IMG/VR virus record: IMGVR_UViG_3300030105_002245
Span: 1 to 36,082 of that record
Reading direction: 5' to 3' (one strand)
Origin: a virus
Length of the DNA stretch: 36,082 bases
The translations under genes were made by a program, and so were the position numbers. The notes beneath the pieces were generated by a model. The model was not told where the DNA came from. It made no database searches and worked only from the letters and a program-made list of their open reading frames with translations. Below are positions 6,819 through 14,726 of this stretch, piece after piece (within the stretch, counting starts at the first letter, position 1; each line of letters opens with the position of its first letter).

Positions 6819-8211
6819 ACCCGGACGCGATTTCTATGACAACTGGCACATCGATGCGATAAGTGAGCACCTTCAGGCTGTTGTCGAAGGTGACATCAAG
6901 CGATTGATAATCAACATACCTCCTCGGCACATGAAATCAATTTCCGTAGCGGTTGCACTTCCTGCTTGGACTTGGACCATCCAGCCAGAGAAACGCTTCC
7001 TCTTTGCATCTTATGCTGGGTCTCTTTCCATACGAGACTCGGTAAAGTGTCGCCGCTTAATTACCAGTGCTTGGTATCAAAGCCATTTTGGAGAAAGCTT
7101 TTCCTTGACTGGCGACCAAAACCAGAAGCAGCGTTTTGAGAACGACAAGACTGGCCAGAGGATTGCGACATCAGTTGATGGTGCGTTGACGGGGGAAGGT
7201 GGAGACATCATCGTTATTGATGATCCGCACAATGTTAGAGAGGCTGAGTCTTCGACTGTTCGAGAAGGTGTTCTTGATTGGTGGGATCAGGCAATGCAAA
7301 CCCGGCTGAATGATCCGAAGACTGGTGCCTTTGTAATAATTATGCAGCGAGTTCATGAGAATGACTTAACTGGTCATATCCTTGCGAATGCTAGCAGCGA
7401 GTGGGATCACCTTTGTCTTCCAGCTCGTTATGAAATTGGCCACCCAACACCAACCAAATCTAAATTAAATTTCACAGACCCAAGAACTAAAGAAGGTGAT
7501 CTTCTTTGGCCAGAGAGAGTTGATGATAAAACTCTTACTCGACTTGAAACCTCTCTTGGTTCATATGCCGCAGCTGGCCAGTTACAACAAAGACCAATGC
7601 CAAAAGGCGGCGGCATATTAAAGGCTGAGTGGTGGGTTCCTTGGGAGAAATCTGAGTTGCCGGACATTGAATATATCTTACAGTCTTGGGACACTGCATT
7701 TTCAACAAAAGAGAAAAGCTCATACTCAGCTCGAACAACTTGGGGAGTCTTCCGTCGCAATGGCCAAGTCAATGCGATTGTTCTTGATATGTGGTATGAC
7801 AGAGTAAGCTACCCAGAGTTGCGTCGCATTGCTCAAGAGTCATATGCTGATTTTGAACCTGACGCTGTGCTCATAGAGAAAAAGGCTTCCGGCCAAAGTT
7901 TATTGCAGGATTTGCGCATGGCTGGCATCCCAGTTCTTGCATACTCACCTGACCGAGACAAAGAGTCTCGTGCGCATGCCAGCTCAGCACTTCTCGAAGA
8001 TGGAAGAATTTGGTTCCCTTTTGATAAAAAATGGGCTAAAAATTTGATAGATATTTGTTCTGCCTTTCCTGCAGGTGACAATGACGATGTTGTTGATACT
8101 TGCACACAGGCTTGGCTACGGCTCCGCAAAGGCTGGTTTGTTACACATTCTCAGGATTATGATGACGACGATGTTGATGAGCCAAGAAGAAGGGTAAGTT
8201 TATATGGCTAG
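6769..8211 (+). CDS. terL: Terminase large subunit (DNA packaging ATPase/nuclease)
   Basis: I chose the ATG at 6769 (MRRSLKEFTK), which follows GCGGAGAAG; the open frame extends to 6697 but overlaps the small subunit more. The product is about 480 residues. Counted from this start, the packaging ATPase has the terminase P-loop variant PPRHMKS (51-57) and Walker B IIVIDDP (147-153). It has the nearby coupling region (MQRVHENDLTGHI) and a C-terminal RNase H-like nuclease with acidic positions in QSWDTAF, VLIEKKASGQ and NDDVVDTC. The enzyme pumps DNA into proheads and cuts it. Its stop overlaps the portal start by 8 bp. Confidence 0.95.
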   Translation: MRRSLKEFTKGSWGAIEPGRDFYDNWHIDAISEHLQAVVEGDIKRLIINIPPRHMKSISVAVALPAWTWTIQPEKRFLFASYAGSLSIRDSVKCRRLITSAWYQSHFGESFSLTGDQNQKQRFENDKTGQRIATSVDGALTGEGGDIIVIDDPHNVREAESSTVREGVLDWWDQAMQTRLNDPKTGAFVIIMQRVHENDLTGHILANASSEWDHLCLPARYEIGHPTPTKSKLNFTDPRTKEGDLLWPERVDDKTLTRLETSLGSYAAAGQLQQRPMPKGGGILKAEWWVPWEKSELPDIEYILQSWDTAFSTKEKSSYSARTTWGVFRRNGQVNAIVLDMWYDRVSYPELRRIAQESYADFEPDAVLIEKKASGQSLLQDLRMAGIPVLAYSPDRDKESRAHASSALLEDGRIWFPFDKKWAKNLIDICSAFPAGDNDDVVDTCTQAWLRLRKGWFVTHSQDYDDDDVDEPRRRVSLYG

Positions 8212-10618
8212 TTCCCCAATACCATTTGCAGAGGGTGCCCCGCTTGACAGCCTTAAAACTGAAGACTTTGGTGAGGATGAAGTTCTCATCGGTGATCCTG
8301 ATCTTGATATAGAGCCAGAGCAAGATTCTCAATTTGACGAAAACCTTGCAGAAGATCTTGGTGATCGAGATCTTTCAAAAAAATCAGACTCGCTTATCTC
8401 AATGTATGAGTCAGACCGTGAAGCTCGATCGCAATGGGAAAGTCGTTATAAAGCTGGCCTTAAAACTCTTGATCCTGATGGCGGTCAAGAAGAAGGCGAA
8501 GACGAACGAGCAACTCGTGGTTTAAGCGTTGTTGTTCACCCATTGATTGCTGAAGCTGCAACCCAGTTTAATGCTCGTGCTGTCGCTGAGCTTTATCCTT
8601 CCGGTGGCCCGGTCAAAACAATTATCATTGGTGACCCAGACGAAGAAACCGAAGAGCAAGCTCGCCGGGTCAAAGACTTTATGAATTACCAGATCACTCA
8701 GGAGATGCCCGAGTATTTTCCTGACCTTGATCAAATGCTTTTTTCACTGCCTCTCGTTGGCCAAGCGTTCAAAAAAGTTTGGTGGGATGCAAACTTGGAA
8801 CGTCAGTGCTCTAAGTTCGTTAAGGCTGAAGACTTCGTTGTCTCGCCAGAGAGCACAGACTTGTATACCTCGCTCAGGTACACGCATGTTATTCGCATGC
8901 CTCGTAATGATTATAATCGCTATGTTGAAGCTGGCTGGTATTTGCCGACTGAATACTCTGGCGACAGTTTTGATCCTAGCGGCGACACAACTTCTGAGAT
9001 TGAAGGTGTAAATGCAGCTGGCGACAATCAAGCTGATGAAGTCATGTCGCTTCTTGAGATGCACGTTTACGAAAATTTTGAAGATGAGGATGGCGAAGAG
9101 GATAATGTTGGGCTTCCTTACGTTGTAACCATTGACTACGACTCTCAAAAGGTCGTCAGCATTCGCCGCAACTGGCAAGAAGAAGATGAAAAGAAACTTC
9201 GCCGCGACTGGTTCGTAAGCTATAAGTTCTTGCCCGGTCTTGGCTTTTATGGCTTCGGCCTTTATCACATTATCGGTGGTCTTGGAAAAGCGGCCACAGG
9301 ATCTTTGAGAGCTTTGCTTGACTCAGCTGCATTTGCCAACATGCAAGGCGGCTTTAAATTAAAGGGTCGTGTCAGCGGTGGCGAGATTGATATCAACCCC
9401 GGCGAGTTTGTTGACCTTGATGCGACAGTTGACGATGTAAACAAGGCCATTATGCCTTTGCCATTTAAAGAGCCGTCATCAACTCTCTTTCAATTGCTCG
9501 GCCAGATAACAGATCTTGGGCGCAGATTTGCAAGCACAGCTGATCTTAATGTCGGTGACGTAAATCCCAATGCCCCAGTTGGCTCAACTGTTGCTCTTAT
9601 TGAACAAGGCTCAAAAGCATTCTCGGCCATTCATAAGCGGCTACACCATTCTCAAGGACAAGAGTTCAAACTGCTCGCAGAGCTGAATTCAGAGAACCTT
9701 CCTGAATCATTTAATTTCTCAATGTCTGGCTCAAGCTCAATAATTTATGCCAAGGACTTTGACGACCGCATTGATATTGTTCCGGTCAGTGATCCAAACA
9801 TCTTCAGCACTGCCCAGCGCATTGCCCAAGCTCAGGCCATTCTTGAGATGGCTCGCTCAGCTCCTCAGCTGCATGATGTTTACGAAGCCTATAAAAGAAT
9901 GTACGAAGCAATCCGCATCCCGAATATTGACGAGGTTCTTAAAAAGCCCAAAGAAGCTCCAAGGCTTGATCCAATTGATGAGAACATGAGCATCCTTTAC
10001 GGCAAGCCAATTCGTGCTTTTCCAGAACAGGACCATGAATCTCATATCGCCGTTCACGTTCAGTTTTTATCAGATCCTTCATTGGCTGGTAACCCCGGCG
10101 CAAAAGCCCTTCAGCCAATACTTATTGCTCACATCGCTGAGCACGTTGCACTGCTTTATCGTTCAAGGATGGAAGCCAGCATTGGAATGCCACTGCCTAA
10201 CCTCCCTGACATTCGAGACAAAGATTTTGCCCTTGAAGACATTGATCCGCAAATGGATATGCTTATCAGCCAACGTGCGGCACAAGTTGTCCAACAAGCT
10301 CCACAAATGCAAGAGATTAAAGCCCTTACGTCTATGGGCCAACAAGGTGGACAAAATCCTCTTCAATATGCTCAACAGCTTGCCCAGCTAGAGGCTGATT
10401 CGCTCAAGCTCAGAACGCAAGCAAATATCCAAGTTGATCAGGCCAAGGCTCAATCAGACATGCAAATTGATCAGGCCAAGGCCCAACAGAATATGGAAAT
10501 TGCAGCCATGAAATTGCAAGCTGACCTTGAGGCCAAAGTTAAAAAGCTAGAGGCTGACCTTCAGATTGAACGTGAGAAAAACATTATAAAAACCCAACAG
10601 GAGATAGTCGATGGCTGA
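8204..10618 (+). CDS. Portal protein, large podovirus type
   Basis: The 804-residue product follows the large terminase and is of the size of long P22-like portals. The N-terminus is acidic. The middle contains portal-like features (PLIAEAATQFNARAVAELYP at about 110-130 and DLGRRFASTADLNVGD at about 430-445). The C-terminus is a long Gln/Ala/Lys helix with repeats such as QIDQAKAQ, a likely coiled-coil barrel. Portals form the dodecameric ring at the DNA entry vertex and dock the terminase. Its stop overlaps the next start by 8 bp. Confidence 0.9.
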   Translation: MASSPIPFAEGAPLDSLKTEDFGEDEVLIGDPDLDIEPEQDSQFDENLAEDLGDRDLSKKSDSLISMYESDREARSQWESRYKAGLKTLDPDGGQEEGEDERATRGLSVVVHPLIAEAATQFNARAVAELYPSGGPVKTIIIGDPDEETEEQARRVKDFMNYQITQEMPEYFPDLDQMLFSLPLVGQAFKKVWWDANLERQCSKFVKAEDFVVSPESTDLYTSLRYTHVIRMPRNDYNRYVEAGWYLPTEYSGDSFDPSGDTTSEIEGVNAAGDNQADEVMSLLEMHVYENFEDEDGEEDNVGLPYVVTIDYDSQKVVSIRRNWQEEDEKKLRRDWFVSYKFLPGLGFYGFGLYHIIGGLGKAATGSLRALLDSAAFANMQGGFKLKGRVSGGEIDINPGEFVDLDATVDDVNKAIMPLPFKEPSSTLFQLLGQITDLGRRFASTADLNVGDVNPNAPVGSTVALIEQGSKAFSAIHKRLHHSQGQEFKLLAELNSENLPESFNFSMSGSSSIIYAKDFDDRIDIVPVSDPNIFSTAQRIAQAQAILEMARSAPQLHDVYEAYKRMYEAIRIPNIDEVLKKPKEAPRLDPIDENMSILYGKPIRAFPEQDHESHIAVHVQFLSDPSLAGNPGAKALQPILIAHIAEHVALLYRSRMEASIGMPLPNLPDIRDKDFALEDIDPQMDMLISQRAAQVVQQAPQMQEIKALTSMGQQGGQNPLQYAQQLAQLEADSLKLRTQANIQVDQAKAQSDMQIDQAKAQQNMEIAAMKLQADLEAKVKKLEADLQIEREKNIIKTQQEIVDG

Positions 10619-11234
10619 TTTAGAAGCATTTAGTGGAAGTGCAGTAGCAGAAAGAGAAATGGAAGCACTAGAAAACCCAAACAGGAATATGGCTGGCGCA
10701 GCTATTTCCCCTGATGAAATTAGGCAATCCCTTGCACAATTGCTAAAGATGGAAAGTGGCGCAGCTGTTTCAGACCAAGAGCTTGAAGCATACTTAGCTA
10801 CTCTCTCGCCAGAGGACATTGAGGCAATCATGTCAATGTCAGCTGAACGAACAACTGGCCCTTCAACTGTCGTGCCAATGGCCCCGATTAACCCCGGTGC
10901 TTTTGGTAGCCTTCCATCAGGTGCTGAGATGGACCCAGCGATGAGGGCAATGGCTAATGAACGAACAACTGGCCCAGCAATGGCTGGCCCAGCAACAATG
11001 GCTGGCCCAGCAATGGACCAAAACTCAATGATGCAATATCTTAAAATGAAGGCTGATGATATTAAGTCACGCATGGGCGGTCGCCAGCCAGAAGGCAGTG
11101 TTGATGATTACCTGAAAGCCATGTCTGGTGCAGCAATGACCCCTGAAGAATCATTTACAAAAACAATGCTTGGTGCTGAGAGTGGTGCAGCAATGACCCC
11201 TGAAGAAATGCAAATGATAAGAGGAACTAAATAA
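10611..11234 (+). CDS. Repeat-containing Met/Ala-rich protein after the portal, unknown function
   Basis: This 207-residue protein is low in complexity. An SGAA-type unit followed by a helix start (MAGAAISPDE, ESGAAVSDQE, MSGAAMTPEE, ESGAAMTPEE) occurs at about 27, 48, 171 and 190. ERTTGP occurs at 79-84 and 117-122, and MAGPA repeats follow. GAFGSLP (96-102) resembles a motif seen in several following proteins. Overlapping ATG coupling with the portal suggests a virion or assembly role. I cannot name a family. Confidence 0.8.
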   Translation: MADLEAFSGSAVAEREMEALENPNRNMAGAAISPDEIRQSLAQLLKMESGAAVSDQELEAYLATLSPEDIEAIMSMSAERTTGPSTVVPMAPINPGAFGSLPSGAEMDPAMRAMANERTTGPAMAGPATMAGPAMDQNSMMQYLKMKADDIKSRMGGRQPEGSVDDYLKAMSGAAMTPEESFTKTMLGAESGAAMTPEEMQMIRGTK

Positions 11235-11533
11235 TGGCTGAGATTAATGTTGAGAATATGGAAGACAACGCAGAGCTTTTCATGGAGAAGATGGGCTTTG
11301 CACATGACACCGAAGGGCTTGAGCTTTCTGATGACCAGCTTGTAAACTTCCTTTTGATCTGTCACCAGATGGAATATGGCATCGGTGGGGAAGAGCATGA
11401 AGAAGATGAATCTCGTGCAGATGATGATGGCATGAAAGTCAAAGTCATAAAGATGCATGGCGGCGGCGACATGAGCAGTCTCATTGATGAGATGATTGGA
11501 CATGGTGGCCCAGAAGTCAAAGAAAGATATTGA
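11234..11533 (+). CDS. Small acidic protein, unknown function
   Basis: The 99-residue product starts with a TAATG overlap with the previous gene. It is acidic and helical (EDNAELFMEKMGF, LSDDQLVNFLLICHQMEYG) with a central acidic linker (EEHEEDESRADDDG) and a C-terminal KVIKMHGGGDMSS segment. It may be a head-assembly accessory factor, judged only from its place after the portal. Confidence 0.75.
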   Translation: MAEINVENMEDNAELFMEKMGFAHDTEGLELSDDQLVNFLLICHQMEYGIGGEEHEEDESRADDDGMKVKVIKMHGGGDMSSLIDEMIGHGGPEVKERY

Positions 11534-11539
11534 TGCCTT

Positions 11540-11659
11540 ATGATGCCTTACAATAAATATTCACCAAAGCAAAAGAAGCTGGCGGCTGTTGCAGGAAACA
11601 AGAAAAAAATTACAGCGGCTGACTTTAAAAAGCTGAAGAAGAAAAAGAAGAAGGCATAG
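11540..11659 (+). CDS. Tiny Lys-rich protein (39 residues)
   Basis: The ORF reads MMPYNKYSPKQKKLAAVAG, then a poly-lysine end. A second ATG at 11543 is equally possible. The PYNKYSPKQKKLA start and ITAADFKKLKKKKKK end are familiar to me from small ORFs in other marine phage genomes, which supports it as a real gene. It may bind DNA or RNA through its lysines. Its stop overlaps the next GTG start (TAGTG). Confidence 0.7.
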   Translation: MMPYNKYSPKQKKLAAVAGNKKKITAADFKKLKKKKKKA

Positions 11660-12753
11660 TGGTTCCGATCTCAGTTATAAGAGAGGCTATTGAGGGCGGT
11701 GCAAACCTGTCAGGGGAGGCTATCGATTACTTGCAACGCACATTGCGAGGATTTGGTGCTTTAGAAAATCTCCCGGCTTCTAAAACAAAAGCAGATTTAG
11801 ATCCTGCTCAGCTGGGTGCACTAAGGCTCCCTGACTATGTTGAGAATATAGAATATAAGACAACAGATAAAGGGGTGCTTGTTCCAGAGAAGACCATTGA
11901 TATTGCTGATTTAAAGGGACGGCTTTTAACCCCTGCTTACGGAGATAGGACTTATGCTGGATCTACCCTTGATGAAATTGCCGGAGTTAAACTAGATCGC
12001 TCTGTAGACATGGAAGGTGGAAACCAATTCATGCGCAATGTTGACCCCGGAGTTTGGGCATCAGAAAAGAAAGCGATGGAGAGAAAAGCCGCAGCAATGG
12101 CAAAAATTCGTAAAGACACGGGTGAAGATCCATTGATGGTTTACACAGCTATGTCTGGACAATCTGGTGATGCATCTGACATGATGGCTGACGCTACAAT
12201 GGGAATGGTTGAGCTGAGCAAGATAGCTAAAAAATCTGCAAAAGCCTATGACGATACAATTAAAAAAATGGTAGATCCTGAGTGGCCGGGTATCTTATCT
12301 AAAGGTGCTCGTGAATATGTAAATAAAATGCCTATGACGGCTAGTCGAGAGCTTTGGCAGCAGATGGATAAAAAGATGTTCAAAGACATGGGGTTTCCTG
12401 ATGTTGGAGTAATTAGAACATCTATTACTGATCGTGAACTTCTGACAGTTCCTTCTTTCACTACAGGCAAAGGCATAAGTTCGCTCAGCTCAACCAAGAC
12501 ATTCCCCTCAAAGCACCAGACTTATAACACAGAAGTCAGAGGAGATTATTTAGGAGCACTGCCAAAGCAAGTTCCCGGCCAGCTAGTGTGGAGAGACTTC
12601 TTTAAAAACATGGCTGAAAGATTAGAAACTACAGGCAAATCCAATCCACAAAGGGCAATGCTTATGACCCCAAGCATACAGCAGAGAGTTGATGATCAAA
12701 TGATCGATGAGATCAGCCAATTTACTGAGGCTTTTGGAGGCCAAACGAAATGA
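11659..12753 (+). CDS. Conserved phage protein of the polyvalent-like module
   Basis: The 364-residue protein uses a GTG start overlapping the previous stop. The N-terminus has two motifs of the series described in the findings (FGALENLP at 32-39 and LGALRLP at 52-58), and LGALP occurs again at 298-302. The centre (DPGVWASEKKAMERK, then DPLMVYTAMSGQSGDASDMM at 158-177) is a block I recall from large polyvalent proteins of marine phages. No catalytic motif is recognised. Its 3' end overlaps the minus-strand gene at 12722-12916 by 32 bp. Confidence 0.8.
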   Translation: MVPISVIREAIEGGANLSGEAIDYLQRTLRGFGALENLPASKTKADLDPAQLGALRLPDYVENIEYKTTDKGVLVPEKTIDIADLKGRLLTPAYGDRTYAGSTLDEIAGVKLDRSVDMEGGNQFMRNVDPGVWASEKKAMERKAAAMAKIRKDTGEDPLMVYTAMSGQSGDASDMMADATMGMVELSKIAKKSAKAYDDTIKKMVDPEWPGILSKGAREYVNKMPMTASRELWQQMDKKMFKDMGFPDVGVIRTSITDRELLTVPSFTTGKGISSLSSTKTFPSKHQTYNTEVRGDYLGALPKQVPGQLVWRDFFKNMAERLETTGKSNPQRAMLMTPSIQQRVDDQMIDEISQFTEAFGGQTK

Positions 12754-12916
12754 GCCTCCTTGTTCCACTTTCATTTAGGCCCAAGGCATTGTCTAGCATA
12801 GGGTCGAGCATCTCTAGCCTATCCATAATTTCAGGGACTATTTCTGCATTTGGAGATGCGTCTAAAACTATCTCCCAAATTTCATCTAGAAGATCTTCTT
12901 TATTTGTCTCGTCCAT
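12722..12916 (-). CDS. Lone antisense small gene in the late operon (64 residues)
   Basis: The start at 12916 follows TTTTTAGAAAGGAAACACA, the same leader used by the early genes. A near-consensus promoter lies just upstream on the same strand. The product is acidic and helical (MDETNKEDLLDEIWEIVLDA, then EIMDRLEMLDPMLDNALGL). No family is recognised. Because it opposes the surrounding late genes and has its own promoter, it looks like an independently expressed accessory gene. Its 3' end overlaps the 11659-12753 gene by 32 bp. Confidence 0.7.
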   Translation of the reverse strand: MDETNKEDLLDEIWEIVLDASPNAEIVPEIMDRLEMLDPMLDNALGLNESGTRRLISFGLQKPQ

Positions 12917-12944
12917 TGTGTTTCCTTTCTAAAAATAAAGGACT

Positions 12945-12973
12945 ATTATAATCTATTTTTTAAAGGCTTGCAA
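12945..12973 (-). promoter_or_regulatory. Near-consensus sigma70 promoter for the lone minus-strand gene
   Basis: Read on the minus strand, TTGCAA (12973-12968) and TATAAT (12950-12945) are separated by 17 bases. The predicted transcription start is about 20 bases before the ATG at 12916, leaving just enough leader for the AGAAAGGAAA ribosome site. This is the best sigma70-like promoter I found in the window. Confidence 0.75.
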
Positions 12974-12976
12974 GAA

Positions 12977-13150
12977 ATGGCTGTTAAAAAGAAACCAAAG
13001 AGAGATGCCTGTTATAAAAAAGTAAAGGCTCGCTACACAAGGGGCGGCGGCACTTGGCCATCAGCTTACGGGTCAGGGGCTTTGGTTAAATGCAGAAAAG
13101 TTGGCGCAAAGAACTGGGGCAAGAAGAGTGGCAGCAAAAAGAAAAAGTAG
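12977..13150 (+). CDS. Small basic conserved phage protein
   Basis: The ATG at 12977 gives 57 residues (MAVKKKPKRDACYKKVKARY, then WPSAYGSGALVKCRKVG). This pattern, with two cysteines and a WPSAYGSGALVKCR block, is one I recognise from small proteins of marine phages and some large algal viruses. It ends in a lysine run and three stop codons in a row. The charge suggests nucleic-acid binding or virion packaging, but that is inferred. Confidence 0.8.
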   Translation: MAVKKKPKRDACYKKVKARYTRGGGTWPSAYGSGALVKCRKVGAKNWGKKSGSKKKK

Positions 13151-13373
13151 TAGTAGTGATAGCTTACGTCAGTGGTTCGGTCGCAACAAAGGCAAGGGCT
13201 GGGTTGATTGCAAGACTGGCAAGCCATGTGGACGTAAATCTAGAACCAAAACTAAGAGAGGCTATCCTGCCTGTAGGCCAACAATGTCACAGTGTAAATC
13301 AAAGGCAGCTAAATCAGCAACCAAACGCAAGACATCATCTACTCGTATAAATTGGAAAGGAAAAAAGAAATGA
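13128..13373 (+). CDS. Small basic Cys-containing conserved phage protein
   Basis: No ATG is available. A GTG at 13128 (behind AAGAAGA) gives 81 residues. The recognisable part is SLRQWFGRNKGKGWVDCKTG, then CGRK, YPACRPTMSQC and a final INWKGKKK. It belongs to the same small basic protein group as its neighbours and has cysteines that could bind zinc. It overlaps the previous gene in another frame by 23 bp. Confidence 0.72.
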   Translation: MAAKRKSSSSDSLRQWFGRNKGKGWVDCKTGKPCGRKSRTKTKRGYPACRPTMSQCKSKAAKSATKRKTSSTRINWKGKKK

Positions 13374-13513
13374 AGAAAGCTGTCGAAGCTCCCAAAGGGT
13401 TTCACTGGATGAAGTCTGGCAAAGGTTTTAAGCTAATGAAGGGGATCTATAAACCTCATACTGGCTCTGTTAAAAAAGCTTCTTTTGAAGTTCAAAAAGT
13501 CCACAAAAAATAA
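13370..13513 (+). CDS. Tiny basic protein (47 residues)
   Basis: The ATG at 13370 overlaps the previous stop (ATGA) and follows GGAAAGGAAAAAAGAA. The product reads MKKAVEAPKGFHWMKSGKGF, then KLMKGIYKPHTGSVKKASF and ends in lysines. No family name is known to me. It is tightly coupled to both neighbours (TAATG at its end), which supports translation. Confidence 0.72.
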   Translation: MKKAVEAPKGFHWMKSGKGFKLMKGIYKPHTGSVKKASFEVQKVHKK

Positions 13514-13770
13514 TGGCTAAATACCAAAATCGCAAAGTTACGCTTAACAAGCCTCGCCGGATTGCCAAAGGTGAAACCAGCCATGGCAAAAAGAAGTCCG
13601 TCGTCTACGTTATGGATGGCGACAAGGTGAAGCGTGTGACATTCGGTGATCCTAACATGCGAATAAAGAAAACTCAGTCCGGTCGCAGGAGCAACTTTCG
13701 TGCTCGTCATAACTGCGATACCCCCGGCCCAAAAACAAAGGCACGATATTGGTCGTGCAAGGCATGGTGA
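13513..13770 (+). CDS. Conserved small basic protein with FGDPNM and RARHNCDTPG motifs
   Basis: The 85-residue product contains VTFGDPNMRIKK and RSNFRARHNCDTPGPKTKAR, ending in YWSCKAW. I recognise this pair of blocks as a widespread small protein family found in tailed phages and in large DNA viruses of algae. The function is unknown. The cysteines and histidine could bind metal. It starts by a TAATG overlap with the previous gene. Confidence 0.85.
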   Translation: MAKYQNRKVTLNKPRRIAKGETSHGKKKSVVYVMDGDKVKRVTFGDPNMRIKKTQSGRRSNFRARHNCDTPGPKTKARYWSCKAW

Positions 13771-13774
13771 TATA

Positions 13775-14119
13775 ATGGACTATAATTTTGGAGCACTTCC
13801 TGATGATCCAATTCTTAATCATCACTTCAACAATCTCAACCAAAACAAATTTGTTGAAAATGATGATGGCTCAATATCAACTGTTTATACTCGACAGATA
13901 GATGTTGATGGAGTTCCGACACTCATCCCGAGTGTTTGGGATGGTGAGATATTAGGAGAGCCTGAAGCAAGAAACAGGGCACTTGAAACTGGTATAAATT
14001 GGCCCACTGCGGAAACCCATGAAATGCTGAGAAATTATGATATTGAGCTTCACAAGTATATGAAGCCTCCAGCTAATATTTACTCAGGAGTGTTGCCCAA
14101 TGCCAGCAGCTCTAAGTAA
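13775..14119 (+). CDS. Small protein with conserved phage NDDGSIST/PTVWDG-type domain
   Basis: The ATG at 13775 (MDYNFGALPDDPI) gives 114 residues. FGALP is at residues 5-9. The middle (ENDDGSISTVYTRQIDVDGV, then LIPSVWDGEIL and ALETGINWPTAETHE) matches a domain I remember as a segment of large phage proteins, without known activity. Here it stands alone. It overlaps the ADP-ribosyltransferase-like gene by 20 bp. Confidence 0.75.
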   Translation: MDYNFGALPDDPILNHHFNNLNQNKFVENDDGSISTVYTRQIDVDGVPTLIPSVWDGEILGEPEARNRALETGINWPTAETHEMLRNYDIELHKYMKPPANIYSGVLPNASSSK

Positions 14120-14726
14120 AATAGCAAAAGAAGGTGTCGAAAGTGCAGCTGACTTTTTAAAAAGTTTTAGTAAAAAAGTTTATCATGGTCAGCAAGACAC
14201 AGATACTTCGGCTGGAGTTATAAAATATGGTGACAGGGAAATCCTTGTCGAAGATGCTACAGGTGAATATGGAGGCATAAACGCATTTCAAAGTTCTGCT
14301 GATAAAGATCCGAGCACATTCCCCTCTGATTTAGGAACATGGGTTAGCGAATCAAAAGATGTCGCTGATTTTTTTGCTGGGAAAGCAGGGGCAGTTTATC
14401 CTCTTAAAATAAAACTTAACAATCCAAAGATATATGATGAATATGAAGACATGGAAGCTGATTTATTTCAATCTGACAACACTGGAGATTTTGTTGATTT
14501 TTTAAAAAGCAAAGGTCATGATGGAATAGAAATAACCAACAGCTTTACTGATATACCTCAATCAAGGACAGATTATGTTGTTTTTGATTCTCGCAATATA
14601 AGGTCTGTTAATGCACAGTTTGATCCGAGCAAAGCAGATTCAAGAAACATACTGGCATCAGTACCAGCCGCAGCACTAACTGGCTATGGCGCATTGGAGG
14701 CAATCAATGGCCAAAGCATCGATTAA
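14100..14726 (+). CDS. ADP-ribosyltransferase-like polyvalent domain protein
   Basis: The 208-residue product begins behind CAGGAGTGTTGCCCA. The typical ART layout is visible: a VYHG strand (27-30, H29 a candidate NAD-binding residue), GTWVSESKDVADFFAG (79-94), VYPLKIKLNNPKIYDE (99-114), GHDGIEI (139-145) and YVVFDSRNIRSV (159-170). This matches the ART domain of phage polyvalent proteins, which modify host proteins or nucleic acids early in infection. Whether this copy is catalytic is not shown. The C-terminus has a hydrophobic stretch (ASVPAAALTGYGALEA). Confidence 0.8.
   Translation: MPAALSKIAKEGVESAADFLKSFSKKVYHGQQDTDTSAGVIKYGDREILVEDATGEYGGINAFQSSADKDPSTFPSDLGTWVSESKDVADFFAGKAGAVYPLKIKLNNPKIYDEYEDMEADLFQSDNTGDFVDFLKSKGHDGIEITNSFTDIPQSRTDYVVFDSRNIRSVNAQFDPSKADSRNILASVPAAALTGYGALEAINGQSID

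Noticed and set aside
8744-9268. Minus-strand 174-residue frame inside the portal gene
   Set aside because: It overlaps the portal entirely, shows no ribosome site and no recognisable motif.
10547-11074. Minus-strand 175-residue Ala/Ile/Ser-rich frame
   Set aside because: It is the shadow of the repeat-rich 10611 gene; the repeats make long open frames on both strands.
12736-12759. Hairpin GGAGGC-12-GCCTCC near the end of the 11659 gene
   Set aside because: The stem is only 6 bp, the following T-run is poor (TTGTT), and it lies inside the coding region of the lone minus-strand gene.
12947-12952. TATAAT on the plus strand before the 12977 gene
   Set aside because: No acceptable -35 at 17 bases (CCTTTC). 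The same palindromic stretch gives a much better promoter on the minus strand.
13749-13776. Promoter-like TTGGTC-16-TATAAT on the plus strand
   Set aside because: It lies inside coding sequence and its transcription start would fall after the start codon at 13775; it could only feed genes further downstream. Not convincing.
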